From Streptosporangiaceae bacterium (GTDB lineage: Bacteria; Actinomycetota; Actinomycetes; Streptosporangiales; Streptosporangiaceae), in contig JASHSO010000101.1 of NCBI GenBank assembly GCA_030038715.1, forward strand, positions 1 to 13,772: DNA of 13,772 nt, written 5' to 3'. Of this stretch, positions 1-6,763 are shown piece by piece. A program made the position numbers and the translations under genes. Each line of letters begins with the position of its first letter. Positions within the stretch are counted from its first letter, which is position 1. The notes under the pieces are model-generated. The model ran no database searches. It was not told the origin of the DNA and saw nothing but the letters and a program-made list of their open reading frames with translations.

Positions 1-288
1 TGCGCCGTCTGCGGGACCCCGGCCGACCAGGCGCGGGCGACCGGCGGGCTGCGTGCGTTCGGCCTGGCATCGGGCGGCCTGACCTGCCAGTCCTGCCGGG
101 CGCCCGGCGCGGCGACGCCGTCGGCCGCCACGCTGGCCCTGATGAGCGCTCTAATGCGCGGCGACTGGGCGTACGCCGACGGCAGCGAGCTCCGGCACCA
201 GGTGGAGTGCAGCGGCCTGACCGCCGCCTACCTGCAGTGGCACCTGGAGCACTCGATCCGCTCGCTGCGTCACGTGGAGCACGCCTGA
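1..288 (+). CDS. recO: DNA repair protein RecO, C-terminal part (5' end outside window)
   Basis: The window opens inside this gene; 95 residues are visible before a TGA at 286-288. RecO is a recombination mediator that works with RecR to load RecA on SSB-coated single-stranded DNA and anneals complementary strands. The visible part starts with CAVCG and has CQSC at local residues 29-32, giving the paired CxxC motifs of the RecO zinc-binding region. The tail LQWHLEHSIRSLRHVE matches the conserved end of actinobacterial RecO proteins. The next gene on the same strand is uppS, 15 nt downstream, and recO-uppS is a standard actinobacterial pair (Rv2362c-Rv2361c in Mycobacterium tuberculosis). The N-terminal OB fold lies outside the window. 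Assignment is from motif and context; no alignment was run. Confidence 0.93.
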   Translation, partial: CAVCGTPADQARATGGLRAFGLASGGLTCQSCRAPGAATPSAATLALMSALMRGDWAYADGSELRHQVECSGLTAAYLQWHLEHSIRSLRHVEHA

Positions 289-303
289 AGGCTGAGGAGG
301 CCC

Positions 304-1095
304 ATGAATCGCCAGGTCAAGCCGCCTTATCCGCACCCGGACGGGGCGCAGCCGCCGAAGATACCCGGCGAGCTCGTGCCCCGGCACGTGGCGCTGGTGA
401 TGGACGGCAACGGCCGGTGGGCGCGCCAGCGCGGTCTGCCCCGCACCGAGGGCCATAAGGCAGGCGAGGGCGCGTTGTTCGATGTCATCATGGGCGCAAT
501 CGAGCTGGGCATCCCGTACCTGTCCGCTTACGCCTTCTCCACCGAGAACTGGCGGCGCTCCCCCGATGAGGTCCGCTTCTTGATGGGCTTCAACCGGGAC
601 GTGATCCGGCGCCGCCGGGACCAGCTCAACGAGATGGGTGTGCGGGTGCGCTGGGCGGGGCGTCGGCAGCGGCTGTGGCACAGCGTGATCTCCGAGCTCG
701 AGGACGCGGAGCGGATGACGGTCGGCAATTCGGTGCTGACGCTGCAGTTCTGCGTGAACTACGGCGGCCGGGCGGAGATCGCCGACGCCGCGAAGGCGAT
801 CGCCGCCGACGTCGCCGCGGGCCGACTGCGCCCCGACAAGGTCGACGAGAAGGTCTTCGCGCGCTACCTTGACGAGCCGGGCATCCCGGACGTCGACCTA
901 TTCGTCCGTTCGTCGGGAGAGCAGCGGACGTCCAACTTCCTCATCTGGCAGTCCGCGTACGCGGAGATGGTGTTCCTGGACACCCTGTTTCCCGACTTCG
1001 ACCGGCGCCACCTGTGGCACGCCTGCGAGATCTTCGCCAGCCGCGAGCGCCGCTATGGCGGCGCCGAGCCGAACCCGCTGCCCCCGCCGGCTTAG
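304..1095 (+). CDS. uppS: Cis-prenyltransferase: (poly)prenyl diphosphate synthase, UppS family
   Basis: This 263-residue cytosolic or membrane-associated enzyme adds isopentenyl units in cis to an allylic diphosphate, making the lipid carrier for peptidoglycan and other wall polymers. [13 protein letters not shown] (residues 28-40) carries the catalytic Asp34. H51 in GHKAG lies 17 residues later, as in E. coli (Asp26/His43). [10 protein letters not shown] (76-85) and NYGGRAEI (152-159) are family motifs. [12 protein letters not shown] (201-212) and Glu221 form the diphosphate/Mg-binding end. RSSGE replaces the more common RTSGE, a mild change. Start: AGGAGG at 295-300 precedes ATG at 304 with only 3 nt between, which is short but no better start is visible. 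The gene probably shares a transcript with recO. In actinobacteria the recO-linked copy is often the long-chain (decaprenyl-type) enzyme; chain length cannot be read from sequence alone. Confidence 0.95.
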   Translation: MNRQVKPPYPHPDGAQPPKIPGELVPRHVALVMDGNGRWARQRGLPRTEGHKAGEGALFDVIMGAIELGIPYLSAYAFSTENWRRSPDEVRFLMGFNRDVIRRRRDQLNEMGVRVRWAGRRQRLWHSVISELEDAERMTVGNSVLTLQFCVNYGGRAEIADAAKAIAADVAAGRLRPDKVDEKVFARYLDEPGIPDVDLFVRSSGEQRTSNFLIWQSAYAEMVFLDTLFPDFDRRHLWHACEIFASRERRYGGAEPNPLPPPA

Positions 1096-2708
1096 CTGCC
1101 GAACCAGGTTCGCAGGGCCTGCTCCAGCCCGGACACGTCGGCAGGCTCGGGCCCGCCCGCCCAGGCGATGTAGGCATCGGGCCTGACGAGCAGCGCGGTC
1201 ACGGGGCTTGACGTGGCCAGCGGCTTGGCTTTGAGAGCGGGAACGCGCTGGGTCCACTCCGCCGCGGCCCGCGCCGCCAGGCCGTCCGGGGTGAAGTCAA
1301 GCAGCAGCGGAGTCGCCGCCCGCATCAGCTCGGCCACCCGGGTCCTGGTTCCGTCGGCCAGTTCTAGGGCCAGGTCCGGCGCTAGCAGTCCGGCCAGCGC
1401 CCCGGTCCGAGCGGCCAGTGCCCCGGTCCGAGCGGCCAGTGCTCGCGGTCGGCCTGGCGCCAGACGGTCGGCCTGCGGATGCCGTTCCGTTTCGGCTGCC
1501 ACCGCGTCATGTCGGAAGTCGGAGCCGGCGAGCAACTCGCCCAGGTGCCGCTGCGTATCGGCGTACTGCAGCAGCTCGCCGAATAGCTCCCGCAGCGCCT
1601 CCGCGTACTCGCCGCCTCGCGACAGGGCTCGCTGCACGCGGGTCTGCATGATCGTGCGCTGGCCCGCCGCGTGCCGCTCGACGTGGTAGGAGTGCAGCAG
1701 GTTCGGTGGTGCCCGGCCGTCTACCTCGGCGGCCAGCTTCCAGCCAAGGTTGACCGCGTCGAGCAGCCCGGCGTTGAGCGAGCCGCCGATCCCGAACACG
1801 TGCGCTGCGTCCCCGGCTAGCAGCACCCGCCCAGACTGGTAACTGTCGGCCTGGCGGCTGTTGCCCACGATCTTGGTCAAGTACAGCGGGTCGCTCATCG
1901 GCAGGTCGGCGCCGAGCACGCGCTGGACGCTAGCGCGCAAGTCGTCCAGGGTCATCGGCCCATCCGCCTGCTCCCCGTCCGGACTCGCAGCGGCTTCTCC
2001 GTCCTCGCGCGTGTGCACGATATAGGTCCCGGGCGGTGCCTGCGCATCTAGCGAGGCGAGTGGCGCAAGGGTGAACAGGCCGGTTTCGGTCCTGACCAGC
2101 TCCATCGGCCGCAGCGTTCTGGCGCCAGCCCGCAGCTCCCCGGCGGCCGCCTGAAGACGGACCCGTCCTATCCGTGATACCTCGCGGGACGTGACGCCGG
2201 GGAAGTCGATCCCGGCCTGCTTACGCACCAGGCTGTGCGCGCCGTCGCAGCCGGCGACGTAACGGGCACGGAGCCGGTACTCGCCGTCCGGCCCGCGGAC
2301 GCGGAGGCTAACGCCCTCCTCGTCCTGTTCCAGGCCGGTCAGCTCGTGTCCGCGCCGGACTGTGCCGCCCAGTTCGGCCACCCGGTCGGCGAGCCGTTGC
2401 TCTAGGCGGCGCTGTGGTATCGCCAGCACGTCCAGCGGGCTGTGATCTAGCTGGGAGAACTCCAGGCGCAGCGGGCCGAAATTGAACGCCGGGACCGGCC
2501 CGGCGTAGGTCGTGCCGACCCGCAGCGGTTCCAGCAGGCCGCGGTAGTCGAGCACCTGCACGATCTGGCCAACGAGCCCGTTTCCCTTCGGTACCTGGCT
2601 GATCTCCGCTAGCTGCTCTAGCACGACGGGTTTTACCCCGCCCAGAAGCAGTTCGGCCGCCAGCATCAGCCCGGTTGGTCCGGCTCCAGCGATGACCACG
2701 TCCGCCAC
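1092..2708 (-). CDS. FAD-dependent aromatic monooxygenase (PheA/TfdB family), leaderless GTG start
   Basis: This 538-residue flavoprotein hydroxylase resembles the aromatic-polyketide and rifampicin monooxygenase group, which uses NAD(P)H and O2 to hydroxylate phenolic or quinone substrates. The Rossmann motif [10 protein letters not shown] (4-13) is followed by Glu31 for the ADP ribose. VAGCDGAHS (151-159) is the DG motif and [10 protein letters not shown] (294-303) the GD motif for FAD. The thioredoxin-like C-terminal domain ends with [14 protein letters not shown]. After GDAAH the sequence is [12 protein letters not shown], about two residues shorter than the family's HxxxPxGGQGxNxG and lacking its Pro and Gln, while [10 protein letters not shown] is intact. 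The frame stays open to 2780, but the GTG at 2708 is preferred: it starts right before the Rossmann strand and lies 6 nt after a good -10 box. The TAA stop overlaps the uppS stop on the other strand. Substrate unknown. Confidence 0.88.
   Translation of the reverse strand: MADVVIAGAGPTGLMLAAELLLGGVKPVVLEQLAEISQVPKGNGLVGQIVQVLDYRGLLEPLRVGTTYAGPVPAFNFGPLRLEFSQLDHSPLDVLAIPQRRLEQRLADRVAELGGTVRRGHELTGLEQDEEGVSLRVRGPDGEYRLRARYVAGCDGAHSLVRKQAGIDFPGVTSREVSRIGRVRLQAAAGELRAGARTLRPMELVRTETGLFTLAPLASLDAQAPPGTYIVHTREDGEAAASPDGEQADGPMTLDDLRASVQRVLGADLPMSDPLYLTKIVGNSRQADSYQSGRVLLAGDAAHVFGIGGSLNAGLLDAVNLGWKLAAEVDGRAPPNLLHSYHVERHAAGQRTIMQTRVQRALSRGGEYAEALRELFGELLQYADTQRHLGELLAGSDFRHDAVAAETERHPQADRLAPGRPRALAARTGALAARTGALAGLLAPDLALELADGTRTRVAELMRAATPLLLDFTPDGLAARAAAEWTQRVPALKAKPLATSSPVTALLVRPDAYIAWAGGPEPADVSGLEQALRTWFGS
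1399..1440. repeat. Perfect 21-bp tandem duplication inside the monooxygenase gene
   Basis: Two identical 21-bp units (1399-1419 and 1420-1440, each beginning GCCCCGGTCCGAG) lie head to tail. On the minus strand they encode two copies of a seven-residue unit, giving [15 protein letters not shown] in the Ala-rich linker before the C-terminal thioredoxin-like domain. A diverged part-copy (GGCCAGC) precedes the first unit. The length is a multiple of three, so the frame is kept. This looks like recent slippage in a linker rather than a functional motif. Confidence 0.9.
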
Positions 2709-2714
2709 GGACGC

Positions 2715-2743
2715 ACTGTAAGCCCAGCGCCCGGTTGCGTCAA
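2715..2743 (-). promoter_or_regulatory. Sigma-70-type promoter of the monooxygenase gene, predicted leaderless
   Basis: On the minus strand TTGACG (2743-2738) and TACAGT (2720-2715) are separated by exactly 17 nt. Six bases (GCGTCC) then lead directly to the GTG codon at 2708, where transcription would be expected to begin. No Shine-Dalgarno sequence precedes this GTG. Leaderless mRNAs are common in actinobacteria, so box quality, spacing and start position agree. The -35 box lies inside the operator at 2727-2766. Confidence 0.75.
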
Positions 2744-2766
2744 CTAAGGTTGACGCAACCGGGCGC
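2727..2766. promoter_or_regulatory. Perfect 18-bp inverted repeat over the -35 box: probable repressor operator
   Basis: The left arm GCGCCCGGTTGCGTCAAC (2727-2744) and right arm GTTGACGCAACCGGGCGC (2749-2766) are exact reverse complements around the 4-nt centre TAAG. The inner core GTCAACTAAGGTTGAC (2739-2754) recurs at 2808-2823 with 14 of 16 bases identical. The right half of the promoter's -35 box falls in the core, so a bound dimer (TetR or MarR type would suit) should block RNA polymerase. If the transcript starts at 2708 the repeat is not in that mRNA, which argues against attenuation. It could also stop readthrough from the upstream DD-peptidase gene, but no U-tract follows it on the minus strand. 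Confidence 0.75.
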
Positions 2767-2807
2767 GCCAACATCGGCAAGGCGGCCGCTGGCAGACGGA
2801 CCGCTTC

Positions 2808-2823
2808 GTCAACTTAGATTGAC
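2808..2823. promoter_or_regulatory. Second copy of the operator core
   Basis: GTCAACTTAGATTGAC matches the core at 2739-2754 (GTCAACTAAGGTTGAC) at 14 of 16 positions. It keeps the GTCAA/TTGAC half-sites but lacks the long GC-rich extension of the first copy. The two centres are 69 bp apart. It may be an auxiliary site for the same regulator, or the operator of a lost divergent gene: TTGACA (2819-2824) on the plus strand could be a -35 box, but no convincing -10 box or reading frame follows it. Confidence 0.6.
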
Positions 2824-2930
2824 AAGTCGAGGGCCTGAGACGACCATGTAGTGGTTCCAGTGATTTCGGCGACCCTTTTGCGATAGTTTGCGGTCACCCA
2901 ACCATAACAGAGTCGATTGCGGCGTCCCCA

Positions 2931-2955
2931 GAGTCGGCTTCAGCGCCCCCGACTC
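2931..2955 (-). terminator. Weak hairpin just downstream of the DD-peptidase gene
   Basis: GAGTCGG (2931-2937) pairs with CCGACTC (2949-2955) across an 11-nt loop, starting 4 nt after the stop codon of the minus-strand peptidase gene. The stem is short and no U-tract follows. It may mark the transcript end, but this is weak. The rest of 2767-2959 shows no open frame worth calling, only the second operator core and a slightly AT-richer stretch near 2860-2910. Confidence 0.3.
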
Positions 2956-2959
2956 GACA

Positions 2960-4027
2960 TCAAAGTCCCCGGAGGAGCGCTAACCCCACGGCGAAGCCCC
3001 AATTCAGAATCTTGCGGGCAGCCGCGATCGCCGAGCTCGGGTTGCTGGACGGCGCGGCATGCAGGACCACCCCGATCAGTGTGGTCGGGCCCCGGCTAGC
3101 CTCGAACAGCAGGCAATTGCCCGCCGCCTTGGTGTTGCCAGTCTTGATTCCGAGCGCGCCGGGGTAGGAGCCGATCAGCAGGTTGGTCTGCTGCCATCGG
3201 TAACTGTGGTGTTCCGCATTAGCTGGCAGGTAGTAGCGGCGCAGCCCCACGATCTGGCGGAACAGCGGGAATTGCATTGCTGCCTCGCCGAGCCTGACGA
3301 GGTCTGCGGGGCTGGAGTAGGTCGAGTGCTCGGTCGGGTAGGGCATCCCGTCGAAGCTCGTGAAGTGCGTCGCCGTCATGCCGAGTTCTGCCGCCATCGC
3401 GTTCATCTTGGCGATGAAGGCGCTCCGCCCCGGGCCGTAGGCGGTGGCAAGCAGGTACGCGGCGTCGCAGCCGGATGGGATCAGCATCGCGTACAGCAGC
3501 TGGCGGGCAGTGAGCTCGTCTCCCGCGATCAGGCCAGCGCTACTGGCGCCGTCCTTCTCGGCGTACCGGACGGCACCCTTGGTCACGGTGATTTCTTGGT
3601 TGAGGTCCCCGGCCTGCAGCACCAGTAGTGCGGTCATCACCTTCGTGATGCTGCCCATGGGTCGGCTCACGTCGGGGTCCTGCGCCCATAGCTCGGAGCC
3701 CGTGACGGCGTTCACCAGCTCGCCGCCGAATGCGCTGACCGCCGGACCGTCGGCCTGCGACACGGCCGCGGCCTGGGGAGTAATCTCCGCCGGGGCCGTG
3801 AACCGGACGGTCTCTGCGGGCGAGAGTTCTGCTGGAGCGGCATGCAGCACCGGACGCGCCGCGGCCCCGGACCCGATCGCCGTCGCAGGCGAACGCGACG
3901 TCGTCGGCGCAGACTGCGCAGCCGTCGCGGGCGGCGCGCCCGCCAAGCAGGTCAATGCCGCAGTCAGCGCCAGCGGAGCCAGGCCCTGGGCAATATGTCG
4001 GCCAAACCGACGTCGCGAAGGCAACAC
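2960..4027 (-). CDS. Secreted DD-carboxypeptidase/transpeptidase, peptidase family S11, K15-like
   Basis: This 355-residue low-molecular-mass penicillin-binding protein acts on the D-Ala-D-Ala ends of peptidoglycan outside the membrane. A signal peptide covers about residues 1-37 (basic RRRFGR, hydrophobic core, then PPATAA). An Ala/Pro-rich spacer follows to about residue 90, then the catalytic domain. The active-site triads are S126-I-T-K129, S185-G-C187 and K295-T-G297. The middle motif is Ser-Gly-Cys where DacA/PBP5 enzymes have Ser-Gly-Asn. Ser-Gly-Cys is the version in the Streptomyces K15 DD-transpeptidase, and the spacing between motifs is similar. The protein ends shortly after the domain with no amphipathic anchor, so it is probably soluble or wall-associated. 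The start is GTG at 4027 without a Shine-Dalgarno sequence; see the possible leaderless promoter. Transpeptidase versus carboxypeptidase activity cannot be decided here. Confidence 0.92.
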   Translation of the reverse strand: MLPSRRRFGRHIAQGLAPLALTAALTCLAGAPPATAAQSAPTTSRSPATAIGSGAAARPVLHAAPAELSPAETVRFTAPAEITPQAAAVSQADGPAVSAFGGELVNAVTGSELWAQDPDVSRPMGSITKVMTALLVLQAGDLNQEITVTKGAVRYAEKDGASSAGLIAGDELTARQLLYAMLIPSGCDAAYLLATAYGPGRSAFIAKMNAMAAELGMTATHFTSFDGMPYPTEHSTYSSPADLVRLGEAAMQFPLFRQIVGLRRYYLPANAEHHSYRWQQTNLLIGSYPGALGIKTGNTKAAGNCLLFEASRGPTTLIGVVLHAAPSSNPSSAIAAARKILNWGFAVGLALLRGL

Positions 4028-4033
4028 AGCGTC

Positions 4034-4062
4034 AGGTTAGCCGCGCCGAACGTTGACGGGAA
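4034..4062 (-). promoter_or_regulatory. Possible leaderless promoter of the DD-peptidase gene
   Basis: On the minus strand TAACCT (4039-4034) ends 6 nt before the GTG at 4027, the same geometry as the monooxygenase promoter. A weak -35 box, TTCCCG (4062-4057), sits 17 nt upstream. The start has no Shine-Dalgarno sequence, which fits a leaderless transcript. The -35 match is poor, so this is tentative. Confidence 0.4.
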
Positions 4063-4109
4063 TTGCTGGGTGGTTGGTCGCGGAGTTCTCCAGACCGCTG
4101 CGCGCCTGC

Positions 4110-4463
4110 TCAGCGAACGGCCTGGAACGCCGCCAGAGCCAGCAGCACGGCAACTACCAGGACTCGGACCAGGCGCGCACGCGCCGAGAGCCTCGGCCAG
4201 GACAGCGAAGCCAGCCAGCCGAGCACTGCTGCCAAGGCGCACAAGGCGACGGCGCCACCAGGACCGCGGACGGCAAGGCCGACGATCACCAGCACGGCCA
4301 GCACGACCGGTACGGTCCAGGCAGGAAGCTGGTGGAGGTACAGCAGCGCCTTGGCGCTCCTGCGTTCGGTTGCCTGCCGCGCCGGTGACGCACCGGGCGT
4401 GAACAGGGTGTCTCCACTAGGCAGCGGCCTGACCCGCTGCCTGGGGGACCGGTTGGAGCTCAC
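4110..4463 (-). CDS. Small membrane protein, DUF6703-like
   Basis: This 117-residue protein has a charged N-terminal half rich in Arg, Pro and Ser, then a conserved-looking stretch (ALLYLHQLPAWTVP). It ends in two or three hydrophobic segments (about residues 50-65, 70-88 and 98-115), the middle pair separated by SWPRLSARARL. I recognise the pattern as the actinobacterial DUF6703-type protein often found beside glyS; function unknown. The frame is open back to 4652, but that would run through the likely glyS promoter. The GTG at 4463 is the only common start codon between there and the conserved part. A possible GAGGTG ribosome-binding site lies 10 nt upstream. It is divergent from glyS and 82 nt upstream of the DD-peptidase gene, which it could share a transcript with. 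Confidence 0.75.
   Translation of the reverse strand: MSSNRSPRQRVRPLPSGDTLFTPGASPARQATERRSAKALLYLHQLPAWTVPVVLAVLVIVGLAVRGPGGAVALCALAAVLGWLASLSWPRLSARARLVRVLVVAVLLALAAFQAVR
4419..4442. repeat. 9-bp inverted repeat near the 5' end of the DUF6703-like gene
   Basis: AGGCAGCGG (4419-4427) and CCGCTGCCT (4434-4442) are exact reverse complements with a 6-nt centre. If the start at 4463 is right, the repeat lies about 20 nt inside the coding sequence and could form a hairpin near the start of the mRNA. It could equally be chance in G+C-rich DNA. Confidence 0.45.
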
Positions 4464-4534
4464 CGCAACCTGGCACCTCGCCGAGCTGAAGACGATAACC
4501 GCAGCCAGGCTACCGCCCCACAGCGCAAAGCCGG

Positions 4535-4564
4535 GCGACAGGAGGACTGTGGTGCCGCTAGACT
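4535..4564 (+). promoter_or_regulatory. Likely glyS promoter
   Basis: GCGACA (4535-4540) and TAGACT (4559-4564) are separated by 18 nt and match the -35 and -10 consensus at 4 of 6 positions each. Transcription from about 4571 would give a leader of roughly 75 nt before the glyS ATG. I looked for T-box or glycine-riboswitch features in that leader and saw none. Confidence 0.45.
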
Positions 4565-4645
4565 CATCCCACCGCCCCCAAATTTTCGACAAGGGCTTCG
4601 CGCATGCTCGCCTAGCCGCCGACCGCCAGCCGGATGGAGAACTTG

Positions 4646-6034
4646 ATGGCACGACGCAGCGACCGCATGGAGACCATCGTCAGTCTCAGTAAACGGCGCG
4701 GAATCGTCTACCCCTCCAGCGAGATCTACGGTGGACTGCGGGCGTCCTGGGACTACGGCCCGCTGGGCGTGGAAATCAAGAACAACGTCAAGCGTCAGTG
4801 GTGGAAGTCGATGGTGCAGGCCCGCGACGACATCGTCGGGCTGGATTCCAGCGTGATCCTGGCGCCCCAGGTCTGGCATACGAGCGGGCATGTCACCGAG
4901 TTCGTCGACCCGCTGACCGAGTGTCAGTCCTGTCATTTCCGGTTCCGTGCCGACCATCTCATCGAGGCGTACGAGGAGAAGCACGGCCACGCGCCCGAGC
5001 ACGGGCTCGCCGACCTGTCCTGCCCGCACTGCGGGACCAGGGGCGCGTTCACCGAGCCGCGAATGTTCAACGGCATGCTGCGCACCTACCTCGGCGCGAC
5101 CGAAGACGAGTCGGGGCTCGCCTACCTGCGCCCGGAGACGGCGCAGGGCATTTTCGTCAACTACAAGAACGTGTTGCAGACCTCGCGCAAGAAGATCCCG
5201 TTCGGCATCGGGCAGATTGGCAAGTCGTTCCGGAACGAGATAACCCCGGGGAACTTCATCTTTCGTACCCGCGAGTTCGAGCAGATGGAGATGGAGTTCT
5301 TCGTCCGGCCTGGCACCGACGAGGACTGGCACGAGTACTGGATCGACGCCAGGGAGAACTGGTTCGTAGACCTCGGCCTGAGCAAGGAGAACATGCGCCG
5401 GTACGAGCACCCGCCGGAGAAGCGGTCGCATTACTCCAAGCGCACGGTCGACCTGGAGTACCGGTTCGAGTTTCCCGGCAGCGAGTGGGGCGAGCTTGAG
5501 GGCATCGCCAACCGCACCAACTTCGACCTGAGCGTGCACTCGAAGGCTTCGGGCGCGGACATGAGCTACCTGGATCCGGAGACGGGCGAGCGCTACCTCC
5601 CGTACGTGGTCGAGCCCGCCGTCGGCGTAGACCGGTCCATGCTCGCGTTCCTGCTCGAGGCCTACGACGAGGACGAGGCGCCGGATGCGCAGGGCAATCC
5701 CGAAAAGCGCACGGTGCTGCGACTTGATCACCGGCTGGCCCCGGTCAAGGTGGCGCTGCTGCCGCTGTCCAGGAACGCCGACCTGTCGCCCAAGGCCAGG
5801 GACGTGGCGGCGGAGCTTCGGCAGCACTGGAACACCGAGTTCGACGACGCGAGTGCGATCGGCCGCCGGTATCGTCGCCAGGACGAGATCGGCACCCCGT
5901 ACTGCGTGACCGTGGACTTCGAGTCGCTGCAGGACCAGGCCGTCACGGTGCGCGAGCGCGACTCCATGAAGCAAGAGCGCATCGGCATCGACAGCCTGGT
6001 TGGCTACCTGTCCGAGCGCCTGACAGGTCTCTGA
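4646..6034 (+). CDS. glyS: Glycine--tRNA ligase, single-chain dimeric type
   Basis: This cytosolic 462-residue class II synthetase charges tRNA-Gly with glycine using ATP. The N-terminus [12 protein letters not shown], then YPSSEIYGG and WDYGPLG, is typical of the family. A zinc site is formed by C93/C96 (CQSC) and C126/C129 (CPHC). [13 protein letters not shown] (161-173) and motif 2, [19 protein letters not shown] (195-213), belong to the catalytic core. Motif 3 is EPAVGVDRS (323-331). The anticodon-binding domain runs from about residue 365 to the end. Start: ATG at 4646 has GGAGA at 4636-4640 with good spacing; the ATG at 4634 overlaps that site and adds only four residues. All key motifs are intact and the length is normal, so this is expected to be the essential housekeeping enzyme. 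Confidence 0.97.
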   Translation: MARRSDRMETIVSLSKRRGIVYPSSEIYGGLRASWDYGPLGVEIKNNVKRQWWKSMVQARDDIVGLDSSVILAPQVWHTSGHVTEFVDPLTECQSCHFRFRADHLIEAYEEKHGHAPEHGLADLSCPHCGTRGAFTEPRMFNGMLRTYLGATEDESGLAYLRPETAQGIFVNYKNVLQTSRKKIPFGIGQIGKSFRNEITPGNFIFRTREFEQMEMEFFVRPGTDEDWHEYWIDARENWFVDLGLSKENMRRYEHPPEKRSHYSKRTVDLEYRFEFPGSEWGELEGIANRTNFDLSVHSKASGADMSYLDPETGERYLPYVVEPAVGVDRSMLAFLLEAYDEDEAPDAQGNPEKRTVLRLDHRLAPVKVALLPLSRNADLSPKARDVAAELRQHWNTEFDDASAIGRRYRRQDEIGTPYCVTVDFESLQDQAVTVRERDSMKQERIGIDSLVGYLSERLTGL

Positions 6035-6052
6035 GACTCGGCTGGGCCGATC

Positions 6053-6763
6053 ATGCCGGACTTAGCGGACGACGCGCCGCAGGTCCCGCTGCGCAGCGGG
6101 CGAGTGCGCTTCGCGCGCCTACGGTCCCGCTGGCCCGTTGCCTTGGTGCTGGTGTGGGCGTCGCTCGCGGTTGTCGACATCGTGGTCTTCCACGTCGGTG
6201 CTGGCTCCACCCAGTCGGCGGCGGCGCAGGCGGGCTCAAGGCCGACCAGCGGGGCTCATAGTCACACGGCGCAGCCTTCGGCGGCTACGCCGCCGCTGAC
6301 TCCAGGCCTCCTTCCCGTCGAGCTCACCCCGAGCAGCGCCGCTGCGTTCGGGCCGGGCGGTTACGGCTCCGGGGACAACCCGCAGCTCGCCGCACTGGCG
6401 ATCGACGCCAGCCCGGCCACTGCGTGGGAGACGAGTTGGTACCTTTCGGCCCGCTTCGGGAACCTGCAGGACGGCACGGGCCTGATGATCGACATGGGCC
6501 GCTCTGTAACGATCAATACTGTCTGGGTCCGGCTCGGCGCTACGCGGGGAGCGGACCTCGAGCTTCTCACCGGAGAGGTGCCGGAGCTGGCGGACCTGAG
6601 CGTCGCTGCCAGTGCGAACGACGTCGGCGGAGAGTTCAGTCTGAGCCCGTCGGCTCCGGTGCGTGCGCGGTATCTGCTGATCTGGTTCACGCTGCTGCCG
6701 CCAGACTCGTCCGGCACATACCAGGCCAGCGTCTACAACGTCACCATCGAGGGCACCCCCTGA
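6053..6763 (+). CDS. Membrane-anchored protein with extracytoplasmic discoidin-like domain
   Basis: This 236-residue protein has a basic cytoplasmic N-terminus, one membrane segment (about 28-48) and a Ser/Thr/Ala/Pro-rich linker (about 50-85). The outer domain spans about 88-234. The stretch GDNPQLAALAIDASPATAWE (107-126), then SARFGNLQDGTGLMIDMGR and a beta-rich end with YLLIWFTLLPP, resembles the galactose-binding-like (F5/8 type C, discoidin) domains found at the ends of actinobacterial membrane proteins such as MviN-like and kinase proteins. It may bind a cell-surface sugar; the ligand is unknown. It starts 18 nt after the glyS stop, so it is probably co-transcribed. The Shine-Dalgarno sequence is weak. 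Codon 4 is TTA (6062-6064), rare in such G+C-rich genomes. No catalytic residues are recognised. Confidence 0.8.
   Translation: MPDLADDAPQVPLRSGRVRFARLRSRWPVALVLVWASLAVVDIVVFHVGAGSTQSAAAQAGSRPTSGAHSHTAQPSAATPPLTPGLLPVELTPSSAAAFGPGGYGSGDNPQLAALAIDASPATAWETSWYLSARFGNLQDGTGLMIDMGRSVTINTVWVRLGATRGADLELLTGEVPELADLSVAASANDVGGEFSLSPSAPVRARYLLIWFTLLPPDSSGTYQASVYNVTIEGTP

Noticed and set aside
2709..2780. N-terminal extension of the monooxygenase to an ATG at 2780
   Set aside because: The extra 24 residues would be encoded by the palindrome and promoter boxes, and the Rossmann fold begins right after the GTG at 2708.
2819..2850. Plus-strand promoter and small gene starting near the second operator
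   Set aside because: TTGACA is present, but no -10 box fits, and the first ATG (2846) is followed directly by TAG.
4571..4645. T-box or glycine riboswitch in the glyS leader
   Set aside because: The inferred leader is about 75 nt and shows neither a T-box sequence nor paired glycine-aptamer cores.
4464..4652. N-terminal extension of the DUF6703-like protein towards glyS
   Set aside because: It would run through the probable glyS promoter and overlap the glyS ribosome-binding site, and its sequence is unlike the conserved part.
4460..5974. Long open frame on the minus strand opposite glyS
   Set aside because: It is antisense to a gene with all class II synthetase motifs. Its protein is low-complexity and has no recognisable domain, as expected from G+C-rich codon bias on the opposite strand.
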